From positions 1 through 26,875 of the forward strand of contig DLAA01000179.1 of NCBI GenBank assembly GCA_002493835.1: a stretch of DNA of 26,875 nt, in the 5' to 3' direction. Position numbers and translations under genes: made by a program. Source of the DNA: Lachnospiraceae bacterium UBA7060. GTDB taxonomy: Bacteria > Bacillota > Clostridia > Lachnospirales > Lachnospiraceae. The notes beneath the pieces were generated by a model that worked only from the letters and a program-made list of their open reading frames with translations, did no database searches and was not told the DNA's origin. Positions 1-7,742 of the stretch are shown piece after piece. Position 1 is the first letter of the stretch, and the number at the start of each line of letters is the position of its first letter.

Positions 1-5
1 TTACG

Positions 6-224
6 TTATCTTACCTCAACAAAGTTGGAGCCGCTGTAACCATCATCCACACGCTCGGAAACCACAATTATATCATCTTTGTCTTTCAGGAAATCCTTGA
101 TTAGATTTTTCTGGTTGGAAATGCTGTTGCTCTCCGCTTTTGCGGTGCTGGAAACATCGCCGTCCTCTTTGGAAAGCCTCACATAGATGGCGGCATGGTA
201 GATTCTGTCTACTGTCTTACCCAT
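6..224 (-). pseudogene. Large serine recombinase, N-terminal fragment
   Basis: This encodes only the start of a large serine recombinase, the family that integrates and excises clostridial transposons such as Tn4451-type elements. The start at 224 is chosen because AAGGAGG lies just upstream; an in-frame ATG at 308 lacks such a site. The catalytic motif YVRLSKEDGD is present (nucleophile Ser near residue 18), followed by the usual SISNQ segment and DDGYSGSNF near the end. Family members continue after NF for several hundred residues, but here four unrelated codons (VEVR) lead to a stop at 6-8. The recombinase and zinc-ribbon/DNA-binding parts are missing, so the fragment cannot be an active enzyme. 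An insertion or deletion junction right after the NF codons is the likeliest cause. The gene reads toward the window edge. Confidence 0.8.
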
Positions 225-279
225 ATGCGTTATCCTCCTTAAAATGGTTAAGCAGGACAAACGCCAGTAAACTGATATT

Positions 280-342
280 AGATTTGATGCTGATATGGGT
301 GCGCCCATCCCATGGGCACCCGCCTTTTCTCAAATCAAATCT
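280..342. repeat. Nested inverted repeat upstream of the recombinase
   Basis: AGATTTGA (280-287) pairs with TCAAATCT (335-342). Inside it, GGGTGCGCCCAT (297-308) pairs with ATGGGCACCC (312-321) with a two-base bulge. It lies between the DUF6870-type gene and the recombinase fragment, so it could be a terminator, a regulatory structure or a recombinase-related site. No long T run follows on either strand. Confidence 0.4.
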
Positions 343-441
343 TACCACAAACCGTGACATTTTTCCACTGCTTTTTCATAAAATTTCCGTAACAAATTTC
401 CGAAGCTCCGTAACATCACCACTGTCCGTCCCCCTCTTCCG

Positions 442-690
442 TCATCCCATAAGGAGCAGGCCCTCAAAGGCATCCTCGAAGCCCACCCCGTTATTGGCAA
501 ACCGTATCTTGACCATCGCGGAGCCGACCTTTACAAGGTAGGGGTTCCCGACTTTCCTAAGGTACTGCCTCTTCCTTTCCTCCACTGTCTTTTCCCGGTC
601 AATCCTGATTTTGCTTATGTCCTTTAACTCCTCTATCTTTACGTCGTCAAAATCCTGTTCCAGAAATTTCCTGTGCTCCTCCACAGTCAT
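442..690 (-). CDS. Small DUF6870-type protein
   Basis: An 82-residue protein with a good ribosome-binding site (GGGAGGT, about 6 bases before the ATG). The middle carries ISKIRIDREKTVEERK, then NPYLVKVGSAMVKIRF and a final FEDAFEGLL. This layout (DIS-I-ID, V-ERI, NPY-VG--V-I-FA) is what I recall for DUF6870, small proteins found next to recombinases and in conjugative elements of Clostridia. No enzymatic motif, signal peptide or membrane segment is visible, and the function is unknown. Its position just upstream of a broken serine recombinase fits a mobile-element origin. The family name is recalled from the pattern, not searched. Confidence 0.65.
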   Translation of the reverse strand: MTVEEHRKFLEQDFDDVKIEELKDISKIRIDREKTVEERKRQYLRKVGNPYLVKVGSAMVKIRFANNGVGFEDAFEGLLLMG

Positions 691-1037
691 GCAGATACCT
701 CCCGATCATAAAAACAAAATCCAGCCCCAACGTTGCATCCTGTCTGACACAATATATTTTCTCCTGTCTACTGGTATATCTTTTTATCCGGTGTCCCTCT
801 GCCCTGACTGCTGATACCCCACAATCTGGTGCCGTAAAAAGGTATGTATGGCCTGCCTTTCTCTCAAATCCGTAACCTGATCTTATTTTGTCTATAAAAT
901 AAATAATTTCCCACACGCCATGCCGGATATCATGCTTCGCACTCATCCCTGCCATGGTTTTTCATTTTCTCTCCCCCGGTGTGGGCCGGAATATGCTTGG
1001 ACCGCCCGGCAAGGCTGCCCCATGCCGGGGATGCCGC

Positions 1038-1289
1038 TCATATTTTCCCTTCTCCTGTTACGGTTCCTTGCTTTTCCTGCCATAAAGCCCTGCCACGTGC
1101 TCTTCTGCAGGCAAATATTTCCTCGCGAAGCTCTCCCTTCATCACCCTATGGATGTCCCGGATGTTTTGTGTCCTTAAAGGCATTTCCCATAGCTGGCTG
1201 CCAAGGTAAGCACTGACAGGCAGCATACCGCTGTGGGAAATACCAGCATACTGATATTCCATTCCGGCAGATAAAAACTGCCAAAACAT
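1038..1289 (-). CDS. Possible small hypothetical protein
   Basis: An 83-codon open frame; an internal ATG at 1262 would give 74 codons. I do not recognise the protein. The second half is rich in Arg and Glu and looks helical (MKGELREEIF, RRARGRALWQ), which is more protein-like than neighbouring random frames. Neither ATG has a clear Shine-Dalgarno sequence. It could be a degraded transposon-associated small gene or simply a chance frame. Confidence 0.25.
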   Translation of the reverse strand: MFWQFLSAGMEYQYAGISHSGMLPVSAYLGSQLWEMPLRTQNIRDIHRVMKGELREEIFACRRARGRALWQEKQGTVTGEGKI

Positions 1290-1366
1290 TTGTTGTCAAG
1301 GTTCTTTGTCTGCCACTTGGCATTTATCTTCATAAGTAATTTAACTTTTATCCTTTAGTTACTGAC

Positions 1367-1403
1367 CTGCCCGAAACCATCTAAAACAGATCATTCCGGG
1401 CAG
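1367..1403 (-). terminator. Hairpin after the XRE gene
   Basis: CTGCCCG (1367-1373) pairs with CGGGCAG (1397-1403), with an inner ATCT/AGAT stem. It lies 23 bases past the stop of the XRE gene. No T run follows on the minus strand, so termination is uncertain. Confidence 0.3.
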
Positions 1404-1426
1404 ACCCGCAACGGTCTCTCCTTTTT

Positions 1427-1771
1427 TTACTTTACCGCTTTCATGGTATCCGCCATATATTCCAGAACCTGCACCAAAAATACCGCCTGCGACTCTGTAC
1501 TTTCCAGAAAAACTTTATGTGCCCTTGCAGCACATTCTCCTTTTACTGTCCCATCGGAATTTCTTATGGCAATATCTGCATCCAATACCTCCGTAATCCT
1601 CTGGTATATCTCAAGCCCCGGATTCCTGTCCCCGTTCTCAATCTTTTTCAGATAGGATGCGCTTATACCGGCTGCACGTGCCAATTCTCCCCTGCTCATA
1701 CCTTTTGTTTCCCGCAGGCCCCTGACTGTAAGCCCTAAACCTGTCCTTTCACTTCCCATACTTATCATCAT
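1427..1771 (-). CDS. XRE-family helix-turn-helix regulator
   Basis: A 114-residue Cro/C1-type DNA-binding protein. The start at 1771 is preferred over an upstream in-frame ATG (1861) because AGGAGGT lies 5 bases before it and a TATAAT box falls between the two candidate starts. The helix-turn-helix runs from about residue 17 to 70, with the turn at MSRGELARAAGISASYLKKI and the usual ENGDRNPGLE after the recognition helix. The C-terminal 45 residues are helical and may mediate dimerisation. No ligand or peptidase domain is present. Such proteins commonly control mobile-element genes; it sits among recombinase-linked debris and is transcribed alone. Direct repeats ACTGGT at about 1828 and 1853 flank a CCG-T6-CGG palindrome upstream of its promoter and could be its own operator. 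Confidence 0.85.
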   Translation of the reverse strand: MMISMGSERTGLGLTVRGLRETKGMSRGELARAAGISASYLKKIENGDRNPGLEIYQRITEVLDADIAIRNSDGTVKGECAARAHKVFLESTESQAVFLVQVLEYMADTMKAVK

Positions 1772-1793
1772 GTACCTCCTGACCGGTATGTTT

Positions 1794-1822
1794 ATTATAG
1801 ATTTACATTCATATTTTGAAAA
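1794..1822 (-). promoter_or_regulatory. Promoter of the XRE gene
   Basis: A perfect TATAAT (1794-1799) lies 17 bases downstream of TTTTCA (1817-1822) on the minus strand, about 22 bases before the chosen start at 1771. The -35 is weak, which would suit a regulated promoter. Confidence 0.5.
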
Positions 1823-2071
1823 GGTGACTGGTTGTGTCCGTTTTTTCGGAAACTGGTACATTCAGTCCTTTCAACTTTTTCTACCCTTTTTCACTTACGC
1901 AACCTGCCCATAATTATCATTATTTTTGTATTTTCGCAGCGTTTTCTCAGATTTTGTCGAACGATTTTTTGCACACTTTCTCCTTAACATGCAAAGCTGT
2001 CCTCCACAAAGCAGATTATTGTCAATAAAAAAAGCTCCTTCCTGACAAGGTCCTGTGCATCCTGAACCAGT
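1823..2071. other. Intergenic stretch between XRE gene and pentose operon end
   Basis: Apart from the possible XRE operator near 1827-1858, I see no gene or RNA in this interval. Sequence on the plus strand is T-rich and lacks long open frames with ribosome-binding sites. Confidence 0.5.
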
Positions 2072-2116
2072 CAAAAAGAAGCCGGGGATTCCTCCCCATG
2101 CGCGGCTTTGCTTCTT
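2072..2116 (-). terminator. Terminator of the pentose operon
   Basis: On the minus strand AAGCC, then GGGGA-GGAA-TCCCC, then GGCTT form a GC-rich stem (about 2079-2108) followed directly by CTTTTT. It lies downstream of rpe and of the kinase fossil, and is the first good rho-independent terminator after the operon. The opposite strand also shows a T6 run at 2122-2127, so it may act both ways. Confidence 0.55.
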
Positions 2117-2148
2117 GCCGCTTTTTTATCATTTGTTATGATTCTTCC

Positions 2149-2319
2149 CTATCCATTTTTTTCTTTCTCAATAATATTATAAGTATCCAGCGTAGATTCC
2201 ATAAGGGCAGTGAGTGCTACCCTTGTTCCACCGACATCAATCCCTATAAGATATTCAGGTATAACTTCCCATTTTCTGTATATTGATTCGTTACCTAATT
2301 CTTTACGAAAACATCTCTA
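2149..2319 (-). pseudogene. Actin-fold sugar kinase (ROK-like) N-terminal fossil
   Basis: Directly after the rpe stop, the same frame stays open for about 55 codons to a TAG at 2149-2151. It contains EYLIGIDVGGTRVALTALME, which matches the phosphate-1 motif that opens ROK and related actin-fold sugar kinases. There is no ATG, GTG or TTG start before the motif, and homology seems to end soon after it; such kinases are normally about 300 residues. It is therefore read as a leftover 5' end of a kinase gene once placed after rpe. Whether it was ROK, FGGY or another actin-fold family cannot be settled from so short a piece. Confidence 0.5.
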
Positions 2320-2967
2320 TTAAACAATCCGGTTGAATTTTTGGATGTTAGCCTGAATATCATTCCGAAATACCGAAGAACCTGCCACTAAAATATCTGC
2401 GCCTGCCTGCATACACTCTCCGGCATTTTCTAATGTAATTCCTCCGTCCAGTTCTAATAGAGGGCTACAATTCTTCCTTGCAAATAATTCATGGCACTCC
2501 CTGATCTTATCAATCATTTCCGGGATAAAACTCTGTCCGCCAAATCCCGGATTCACTGTCATCAGTAAAACAATATCAACATCTTTTACCACATACTCCA
2601 ACATATGCAGTGAAGTCGCCGGATTAAGAGCCACTCCAGCCTTACACCCCTCTTCCTTAATCCTGCAAATGGCACGATGCAGATGCGGACATGCTTCCTG
2701 GTGGACAGTAATGCTGTCCGCTCCCGCCTCCGCCGCCATTTTTATATAATTCTCTGGATTCTGCACCATCATATGGACATCAAATATCATTTGGGTATAA
2801 GAACGAATGGAACGGATGACAGGAAACCCTATTGAGATATTAGGTACAAACACACCGTCCATCACGTCAATGTGAAGCACTTCTGCACCTGCACGTTCTA
2901 TCTGCATAAGTTGATCACCTAATTTCCCAAAATCCGCTGCTAAAATTGAGGGTGCTATTTTTCCCAT
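2320..2967 (-). CDS. rpe: Ribulose-phosphate 3-epimerase
   Basis: Interconverts D-ribulose 5-phosphate and D-xylulose 5-phosphate in the cytoplasmic pentose phosphate pathway. At 215 residues it has normal family length and a full TIM-barrel pattern: IAPSILAADF near the N-terminus, HIDVMDGVFVPN (32-43), DVHMMVQNP (63-71), MTVNPGFGGQSF (136-147), ELDGGI (172-177) and the phosphate-binding AGSSVF near 195-200. The metal and catalytic residues expected by position are H32, D34, H65 and D174. AGGTGGAG precedes the ATG. It is the last intact gene of the pentose operon, 95 bases after the transketolase C subunit. In this setting it probably converts the kinase product to the transketolase substrate. 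An allulose-6-phosphate 3-epimerase, a close relative, is a less likely alternative. Confidence 0.92.
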   Translation of the reverse strand: MGKIAPSILAADFGKLGDQLMQIERAGAEVLHIDVMDGVFVPNISIGFPVIRSIRSYTQMIFDVHMMVQNPENYIKMAAEAGADSITVHQEACPHLHRAICRIKEEGCKAGVALNPATSLHMLEYVVKDVDIVLLMTVNPGFGGQSFIPEMIDKIRECHELFARKNCSPLLELDGGITLENAGECMQAGADILVAGSSVFRNDIQANIQKFNRIV

Positions 2968-3062
2968 CTCTCCACCTTTTCATGTATACCATGCTATGAA
3001 CTCTTTATACATCTTCTTTCATCTGTGCAATTCCCTTCACTGCCGAATCATATTTCATAAAC

Positions 3063-3992
3063 TTATTCTCTTAACAACTCTTTTGCCGTCTCCATGATCT
3101 TCCCTGCCGTCAATCCATATTCTTCCAGAAGCTTATCCGCATCTCCGGATTTTCCGAATTTATCCTGCACACCAATCCGCTTTATAGGAACAGGATATTT
3201 GTCGGAAAGAACTTCACATACTGCTGAGCCAAGACCTCCATAAACAGTTGCTTCTTCCACCGTGATCACTCTGCCCGTTTTTTTTGCACATTCTACGACC
3301 ATCTTTTCATCCAGCGGTTTGATTGTGTGGATATTCGCCACCTGTGCGTCAATGCCTTCCTCCGCCAACGCTCCGGCGGCTTCGATTGCCTTAGGTACCA
3401 TAAGTCCTGTTGCAATGATCGTGACATCCTTTCCATCTTTGACAAGTTCACCTTTTCCAAACTCAAATACATAATCTTCCTTATGGTAAGTCGGTGACGC
3501 CACTCTTGCCATACGCAGATACATTGGTCCCTTCATTTCTGCTGCTGCGAGAACCGCTGCACGCGCTTCCACATCATCTGACGGGACAATAACGCTCATA
3601 TTAGGCAGAGAACGCATAATGGCTATATCCTCAATCGCTTCATGGCTCCCACCGTCCGGTCCTACCGTGATTCCTGCATGGGTGCCTACTATCTTCACGT
3701 TAAGGTTAGGATAGCAGACTGTATTCCGTACCTGATCAAACGCACGTCCGGTAGCAAAGACCGCAAAAGTGCTTGCAAACGGTATCTTGCCACAGGTCGC
3801 GAGTCCTGCCGCAGTACCTATCATATCGGCCTCCGCAATACCCATGTTAAAAAAACGTTCCGGGCACTTCTGGCTAAATTTTAATGTTTTCGTTGCATGG
3901 GCAAGATCTGCATCCAGTACAACGACATCTTCATTTTTTTCAATAAGCTCTACTAATGCATTCCCATATGCTTCACGTGTTGCTGTATTCAT
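3063..3992 (-). CDS. Transketolase, C-terminal (pyrimidine/dimer) subunit
   Basis: The second half of a split transketolase, 309 residues, working with the N-terminal subunit encoded just upstream. The pyrimidine-binding domain shows FFNMGIAEADMIGTAAGLA, with the expected catalytic Glu at 54, and GTHAGITVGPDGGSHEAIED (103-122), which lines the active site. The C-terminal domain ends with the family's RIGVQDKFGKSGDADKLLEE signature. The enzyme transfers two-carbon units between ketose and aldose phosphates using thiamine diphosphate. TAGGAGGAG lies about 5 bases before the ATG. It follows the N subunit by 42 bases and precedes rpe, so xylulose 5-phosphate made by the epimerase has an immediate user. 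Split transketolases are common in Clostridia and are distinguished from DXP synthase by length and motifs. Confidence 0.93.
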   Translation of the reverse strand: MNTATREAYGNALVELIEKNEDVVVLDADLAHATKTLKFSQKCPERFFNMGIAEADMIGTAAGLATCGKIPFASTFAVFATGRAFDQVRNTVCYPNLNVKIVGTHAGITVGPDGGSHEAIEDIAIMRSLPNMSVIVPSDDVEARAAVLAAAEMKGPMYLRMARVASPTYHKEDYVFEFGKGELVKDGKDVTIIATGLMVPKAIEAAGALAEEGIDAQVANIHTIKPLDEKMVVECAKKTGRVITVEEATVYGGLGSAVCEVLSDKYPVPIKRIGVQDKFGKSGDADKLLEEYGLTAGKIMETAKELLRE

Positions 3993-4034
3993 TCTGCTCC
4001 TCCTAATCTGCTTCCTTTATTTGCTTTCGATAAT

Positions 4035-4868
4035 TTAAATGGCTTTTAATTCTTCCAGTGCCCTTGCTGCCTGTTCCGCATTCGGTGCCGTTCCATGCCA
4101 GCCCACTTGATTTTCCATAAAGGAAACACCTTTTCCCTTCACTGTCTTACAAATGATCATATTGGGTTTCCCTATATTCCTTTTTGCCTCGTCAATGGCT
4201 GCCGAGATTGCATCACAGTCATGACCATCAATCATCTGTACATTCCAACCAAAGGAACGGAACTTTTCGTCCACCGGATTCACATTCATGACTTCCTCGT
4301 TTGTTCCATCAATCTGCAGACCGTTAAAATCTAAGAAAGCAATCACATGATCCAATTTATAATGTGCAGAAGACATTGCTGCTTCCCATACCTGCCCCTC
4401 CTGAATCTCACCATCGCCAAGAATTACATATACATAATAATCTTTGTGATTCATTCTTCCCGCAAGCGCCATACCATTTGCAATAGACAGCCCCTGTCCG
4501 AGAGAACCTGTGGACACGTCAACTCCCGGAGTCTTTTTCATATCAGGATGTCCCTGCAGAAATGAATCATTTTTACGTAAGGTCTTTAAATCTTCCCTGT
4601 TAAAATACCCCTTCTCCGCCAAAGCCGCGTATAAAGCCGGAGCCACATGACCTTTGGAAAGGACAAGCCGATCCCTGTCTTCCCACTTAGGATTCTTCGG
4701 ATCAATATTCATCTTGTCAAAATACAGTGTCGCCATAATATCCGTCACTGAAAGGGAGCCACCCGGATGTCCTGAACCTGCTGCCGCCACTTCCTCAATA
4801 ATATCGATCCTCATTTGTTTTGCCATCTCTTTTACATTACTCATATCGCTATTTCTGCGGTGCTTCAC
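4035..4868 (-). CDS. Transketolase, N-terminal (thiamine pyrophosphate) subunit
   Basis: The diphosphate-binding half of split transketolase, 277 residues. GSGHPGGSLS (31-40), RLVLSKGHVAPALYAAL (68-84) and GSLGQGLSIANGMAL are intact. The thiamine diphosphate/Mg motif begins GDGEIQEGQVWEAA at 151 and closes with N182 in DFNGLQIDG. The start is a GTG at 4868 with AAGGAG 8 bases upstream; the first in-frame ATG (residue 9) has no ribosome-binding site, so the GTG start is preferred. It pairs with the C subunit 42 bases downstream and follows the FGGY kinase by 65 bases. The subunit acts in the cytoplasm in the non-oxidative pentose phosphate pathway. Confidence 0.93.
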   Translation of the reverse strand: MKHRRNSDMSNVKEMAKQMRIDIIEEVAAAGSGHPGGSLSVTDIMATLYFDKMNIDPKNPKWEDRDRLVLSKGHVAPALYAALAEKGYFNREDLKTLRKNDSFLQGHPDMKKTPGVDVSTGSLGQGLSIANGMALAGRMNHKDYYVYVILGDGEIQEGQVWEAAMSSAHYKLDHVIAFLDFNGLQIDGTNEEVMNVNPVDEKFRSFGWNVQMIDGHDCDAISAAIDEAKRNIGKPNMIICKTVKGKGVSFMENQVGWHGTAPNAEQAARALEELKAI

Positions 4869-4933
4869 ACCACATACTCCTTCCTACTAAGGTTAAAATT
4901 TAAGTTTTGCCGCCAAGTGGCTAATCCACCGCG

Positions 4934-6604
4934 CTATAAGCACTCTGTAAATGCCTTCTTCCATTCATCAGCCAGTTTTGCTAGTCTAAGATATTCTTCA
5001 TAATGCTGTTGATAGCTTTTTGTTTCATCCGGAATGAAGGTTCTGATACATTTAGCTGCCATCTTTACAGAAGCCGCTTCTACATTAGGATAACTTCCGC
5101 CCGCAACCGCGGCATATATCGCCGATCCTAAAGCGCATGTCTGGTCTGCGTCAAGAATATCAACTTTCTTATTTAAGACATCCGACATCATCTGCATAAT
5201 ATAATCCGATTTTTTTGAAATACCTCCAACAGCAACTATGTTTTCTATTTCAATATCTGCTTTTTCAAATCCGTCAATGATTCTCTTAAGCCCACACACT
5301 GCACCAAACACCAGCGCACGATATATGTAAGGCGCTTTTGCACCCAAAGACAGATTTCCAATCATTGCTTTCTGAAAATCATCCGTATCCGGATATCTAC
5401 GACCATTAAACCAGTCGAGCGCTATGGGAAAAACATCATCTGGTAATTCTGCAGCCTGTCTTTGCAAATCGACAAGTATCTGCTCTTCCATCTTTCTGTA
5501 GAATACATCGTACTCTCTTTCCCCGAAATATATTTTTGCCTGCTCAATCGGCCACATCAATACTTTTTTATACCATGCAAAAATATCTCCGAATGCTGCC
5601 TGGCCGGTTTCTATCCCTACAAAGCCCGGAAGAATGGAATCTTCAGCCTGCCCTCCAAAACTTCGGATATCCTTTCCATTCACATAATCTGCCTTGGCAA
5701 CAACCATATCCACAGCAGAAGTACCCAATGTACACACCATTGTCTTTTCCCGAATTCCAGCACCTACCGCGCCCGCATGTGCGTCAAACGAACTTCCCGA
5801 AACAGCTATATTTTCCGGCAATCCCAATCTGTCAGCCCACTCTTTTGACAGTTGCCCGGCTTTTACTGTTGCCGGTCTTGGCGCATTTCCATATCGTTCT
5901 CTTACCAGTGCCAGATAAGGATCCACCGTCGCCAGAACATCTGCATCCGGGAGTCCATTCCATGTACTATGCCACAAGGCTTTATGTCCAGCCGCACATG
6001 CACTGTGATAGATTTCTTCCGGTTTCGTACTTCCGCAAAGCATACCTACCATCCAATCACAATGCTCGATCCACGTATAGGCAGCCTCTCTTATTCTTTC
6101 GTCCCGCCTGACAGTATGTAAGATTTTTGCCCAAAACCATTCAGAACAATATTTCCCCTGAAATTTGCTGTAATCAATATCACCGCCAGACATAAAAGCT
6201 TGATTCAACAGCTCCGCCTCTTCTGTCGCGGAATGATCTTTCCATAGATAAAACATAGCATTTTCACATTCCGCGAATTCTTCTGTAAGCGCCAGGGGGA
6301 CACCTTCACGATTGACAGGAACCGGTGTTGATCCAGTTGTATCAACACCAATTCCGACAATATTTTCCACCTGAGCCGGTTCAAGAGATGCCAGTGCTTC
6401 CCTCACACATTTCTCTATCGCTTCCATATAATCCAACGGGTGCTGGCGAAAAATGTTTTGTTCCGGATGCTGATAGTATCCTTTCTTCCACCGTGGATAA
6501 AATGCAACTCCATTTCCTATCACGCTCCCGGAAGCAGTGCCTACAACCACAGCCCTGACAGAATCACTTCCAAAATCTACACCAACTACATATTTCTCTT
6601 CCAT
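4934..6604 (-). CDS. FGGY carbohydrate kinase, ribulokinase (AraB) type
   Basis: An ATP-dependent pentulose kinase of about 556 residues, the usual AraB length. Motifs, counted from the ATG at 6604: GVDFGSDSVRAVVV (8-21, phosphate binding), GIGVDTTGSTPVPVN (84-98), WKDH (121-124), SGSSFDAHAGAVG (269-281, with the expected catalytic Asp) and GTSAVDM (294-300), then GGISKKSDYIMQM in the C-terminal ATP domain. GVDTTGSTP and the AMFYLWKDH block are typical of ribulokinases rather than xylulokinases. Ribulokinases accept several 2-ketopentoses. With rpe and transketolase next to it and no AraA or AraD, D-ribulose is my preferred substrate. The start is uncertain: the frame is open upstream with a TTG at 6622, but this extension derives from a transketolase fossil, and no strong ribosome-binding site serves either start. 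Confidence 0.88.
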   Translation of the reverse strand: MEEKYVVGVDFGSDSVRAVVVGTASGSVIGNGVAFYPRWKKGYYQHPEQNIFRQHPLDYMEAIEKCVREALASLEPAQVENIVGIGVDTTGSTPVPVNREGVPLALTEEFAECENAMFYLWKDHSATEEAELLNQAFMSGGDIDYSKFQGKYCSEWFWAKILHTVRRDERIREAAYTWIEHCDWMVGMLCGSTKPEEIYHSACAAGHKALWHSTWNGLPDADVLATVDPYLALVRERYGNAPRPATVKAGQLSKEWADRLGLPENIAVSGSSFDAHAGAVGAGIREKTMVCTLGTSAVDMVVAKADYVNGKDIRSFGGQAEDSILPGFVGIETGQAAFGDIFAWYKKVLMWPIEQAKIYFGEREYDVFYRKMEEQILVDLQRQAAELPDDVFPIALDWFNGRRYPDTDDFQKAMIGNLSLGAKAPYIYRALVFGAVCGLKRIIDGFEKADIEIENIVAVGGISKKSDYIMQMMSDVLNKKVDILDADQTCALGSAIYAAVAGGSYPNVEAASVKMAAKCIRTFIPDETKSYQQHYEEYLRLAKLADEWKKAFTECL

Positions 6605-6622
6605 AATCACTAACCCATACAA

Positions 6623-6741
6623 ATCCTTATTTTTGCGCCGGATCGCTTCCTTAGTCCGCCCGGCAATATGCTCAATCCCTATTTTTTAAGCAATTCCAGC
6701 GGTGATCCGTAATGTCCAAAAGTATCATTTACTCCTACAAC
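6623..6741 (-). pseudogene. Transketolase C-terminal subunit fossil
   Basis: The gap between the permease and kinase genes still encodes the end of a transketolase C subunit. From 6741 one frame reads VVGVNDTFGHYGSPLELLKK and stops at TAG (6679-6681). The next frame continues at once with GIEHIAGRTKEAIRRK, which runs into the kinase frame. A single missing base at the TAG (TAYGGG becoming TAGGG) accounts for both the stop and the frameshift. The joined peptide matches the ordinary transketolase ending (V-D-FG-SG-P-ELL-KYG, then a charged helix). It is not a copy of the intact subunit's last 40 residues, which differ, so it belonged to another transketolase gene. Everything upstream of about 40 codons is gone. 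Confidence 0.7.
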
Positions 6742-6767
6742 TCGGTATATCCATCTTCGTAACTTTT

Positions 6768-7742
6768 CTATTTCGCCGCATTCTGGCGTTTTTGTTTCAT
6801 TCTGTCAGCATATACTGCCACAATGATAATAATGCCCTTCAATACAAACTGCCAGTAAGAATTTACATGCATAAGATTCAACCCGTTGGAAATAACTCCA
6901 ATTATCAGAACACCGATAATCAAGCCACCCACCGTACCTGTACCGCCGAAGAATGATGTACCTCCAAGAACAGCTGCAGCAATTGCATCCGTCTCATAAC
7001 CTTCACCCGTCGCTGGCTGTCCGGAGGACATACGTGCTGCCAGAACAACCCCGCAGAACCCTGCCATCGCTCCACTGATCGTCCAAACGAGAATCTTAAT
7101 CTTATTGATATTAATACCCGAGAAACGTGCTGCCGTCTCATTTCCTCCGACTGCGTAAATATGACGGCCGGTTCTGGTCTTGTTCAAAAGAAAGAAGTCA
7201 AAAATCAGGAAGATCGTCATATAGACAACCGGAAGCGGAATCGGCCCCAACATTCCGGTTCCAAACGAGCTGAACGAACGGTTTGTTGTAGTCACAGGAG
7301 AACCATTTGCCAATAAATATGCCGTACCGCGGCAGATAGACTGCATTGCAAGGGTCACAACAAACGGATGAATTTCTGTGTATGTAACAACAGCGCCATT
7401 AATGAAACCGACTATCAAGCCAATCAAAATACCTGCCACAATTCCAGCCCACATGGGAAGTCCTGCATTTTCAAAAGTCATGACGCAGATAACTCCGCTT
7501 AACGCAGCCAATGCTCCGCCTGTCAGGTCAATTCCCGCCAGAATAATAGCCAACTGTACGCCAATGGCCAGATAACAATTTGTAGCGCATGTTCTAAGCA
7601 GATTCACGATATTCGTCTGCGTCAGGAAGTTGTTGCCAAATATCGTAAAAACAAGACACATACCGAACAAGGCTAACAAGATACCCCAATTTTGTTTAAA
7701 ATACTCCCGAACAGGACGCATAATACGGTTATTATTCATCAT
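6768..7742 (-). CDS. Ribose-type ABC importer, permease
   Basis: A 324-residue polytopic membrane protein of the RbsC/AraH/XylH family (BPD_transp_2), which forms the sugar channel as a homodimer. It has about eight to ten hydrophobic segments, beginning with WGILLALFGMCLVFTIFG near residue 20. Family signatures include AIILAGIDLTGGALAALSG near the first third, GRHIYAVGGNETAARFSGI in the cytoplasmic coupling loop that contacts the ATPase, and AAAVLGGTSFFGGTGTVGG near residue 250. Its ATG overlaps the stop of the ATPase gene (ATGATG with TGA shared), showing translational coupling. The exact sugar cannot be read from the permease; the operon suggests a pentose. Confidence 0.93.
   Translation of the reverse strand: MMNNNRIMRPVREYFKQNWGILLALFGMCLVFTIFGNNFLTQTNIVNLLRTCATNCYLAIGVQLAIILAGIDLTGGALAALSGVICVMTFENAGLPMWAGIVAGILIGLIVGFINGAVVTYTEIHPFVVTLAMQSICRGTAYLLANGSPVTTTNRSFSSFGTGMLGPIPLPVVYMTIFLIFDFFLLNKTRTGRHIYAVGGNETAARFSGININKIKILVWTISGAMAGFCGVVLAARMSSGQPATGEGYETDAIAAAVLGGTSFFGGTGTVGGLIIGVLIIGVISNGLNLMHVNSYWQFVLKGIIIIVAVYADRMKQKRQNAAK

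Larger units (their letters stand above)
691..1426. other. Poorly coding interval in mobile-element debris
   Basis: This stretch between the DUF6870-type gene and the XRE regulator holds no gene I can support strongly. Minus-strand open frames at 647-955 and 1038-1289 lack convincing ribosome-binding sites. It probably represents decayed mobile DNA. Confidence 0.5.

Noticed and set aside
647..955. Minus-strand open frame of 102 codons overlapping the DUF6870-type gene
   Set aside because: No ribosome-binding site, overlaps the better-supported gene, and I recognise no family pattern in it.
2102..2127. Plus-strand terminator GCGGC/GCCGC with T6
   Set aside because: No plus-strand gene lies upstream; the overlapping hairpin reads better as the end of the leftward pentose operon.
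2970..3062. A 17-codon frame (MKYDSAVKGIAQMKEDV) between the transketolase C subunit and rpe
   Set aside because: Too short and without a good ribosome-binding site to support as a gene; it might be a remnant, but no family can be named.
5536..6111. Plus-strand open frame of 191 codons
   Set aside because: Lies wholly opposite the ribulokinase gene and has an unnatural Pro/His/Leu-rich composition typical of an antisense frame.
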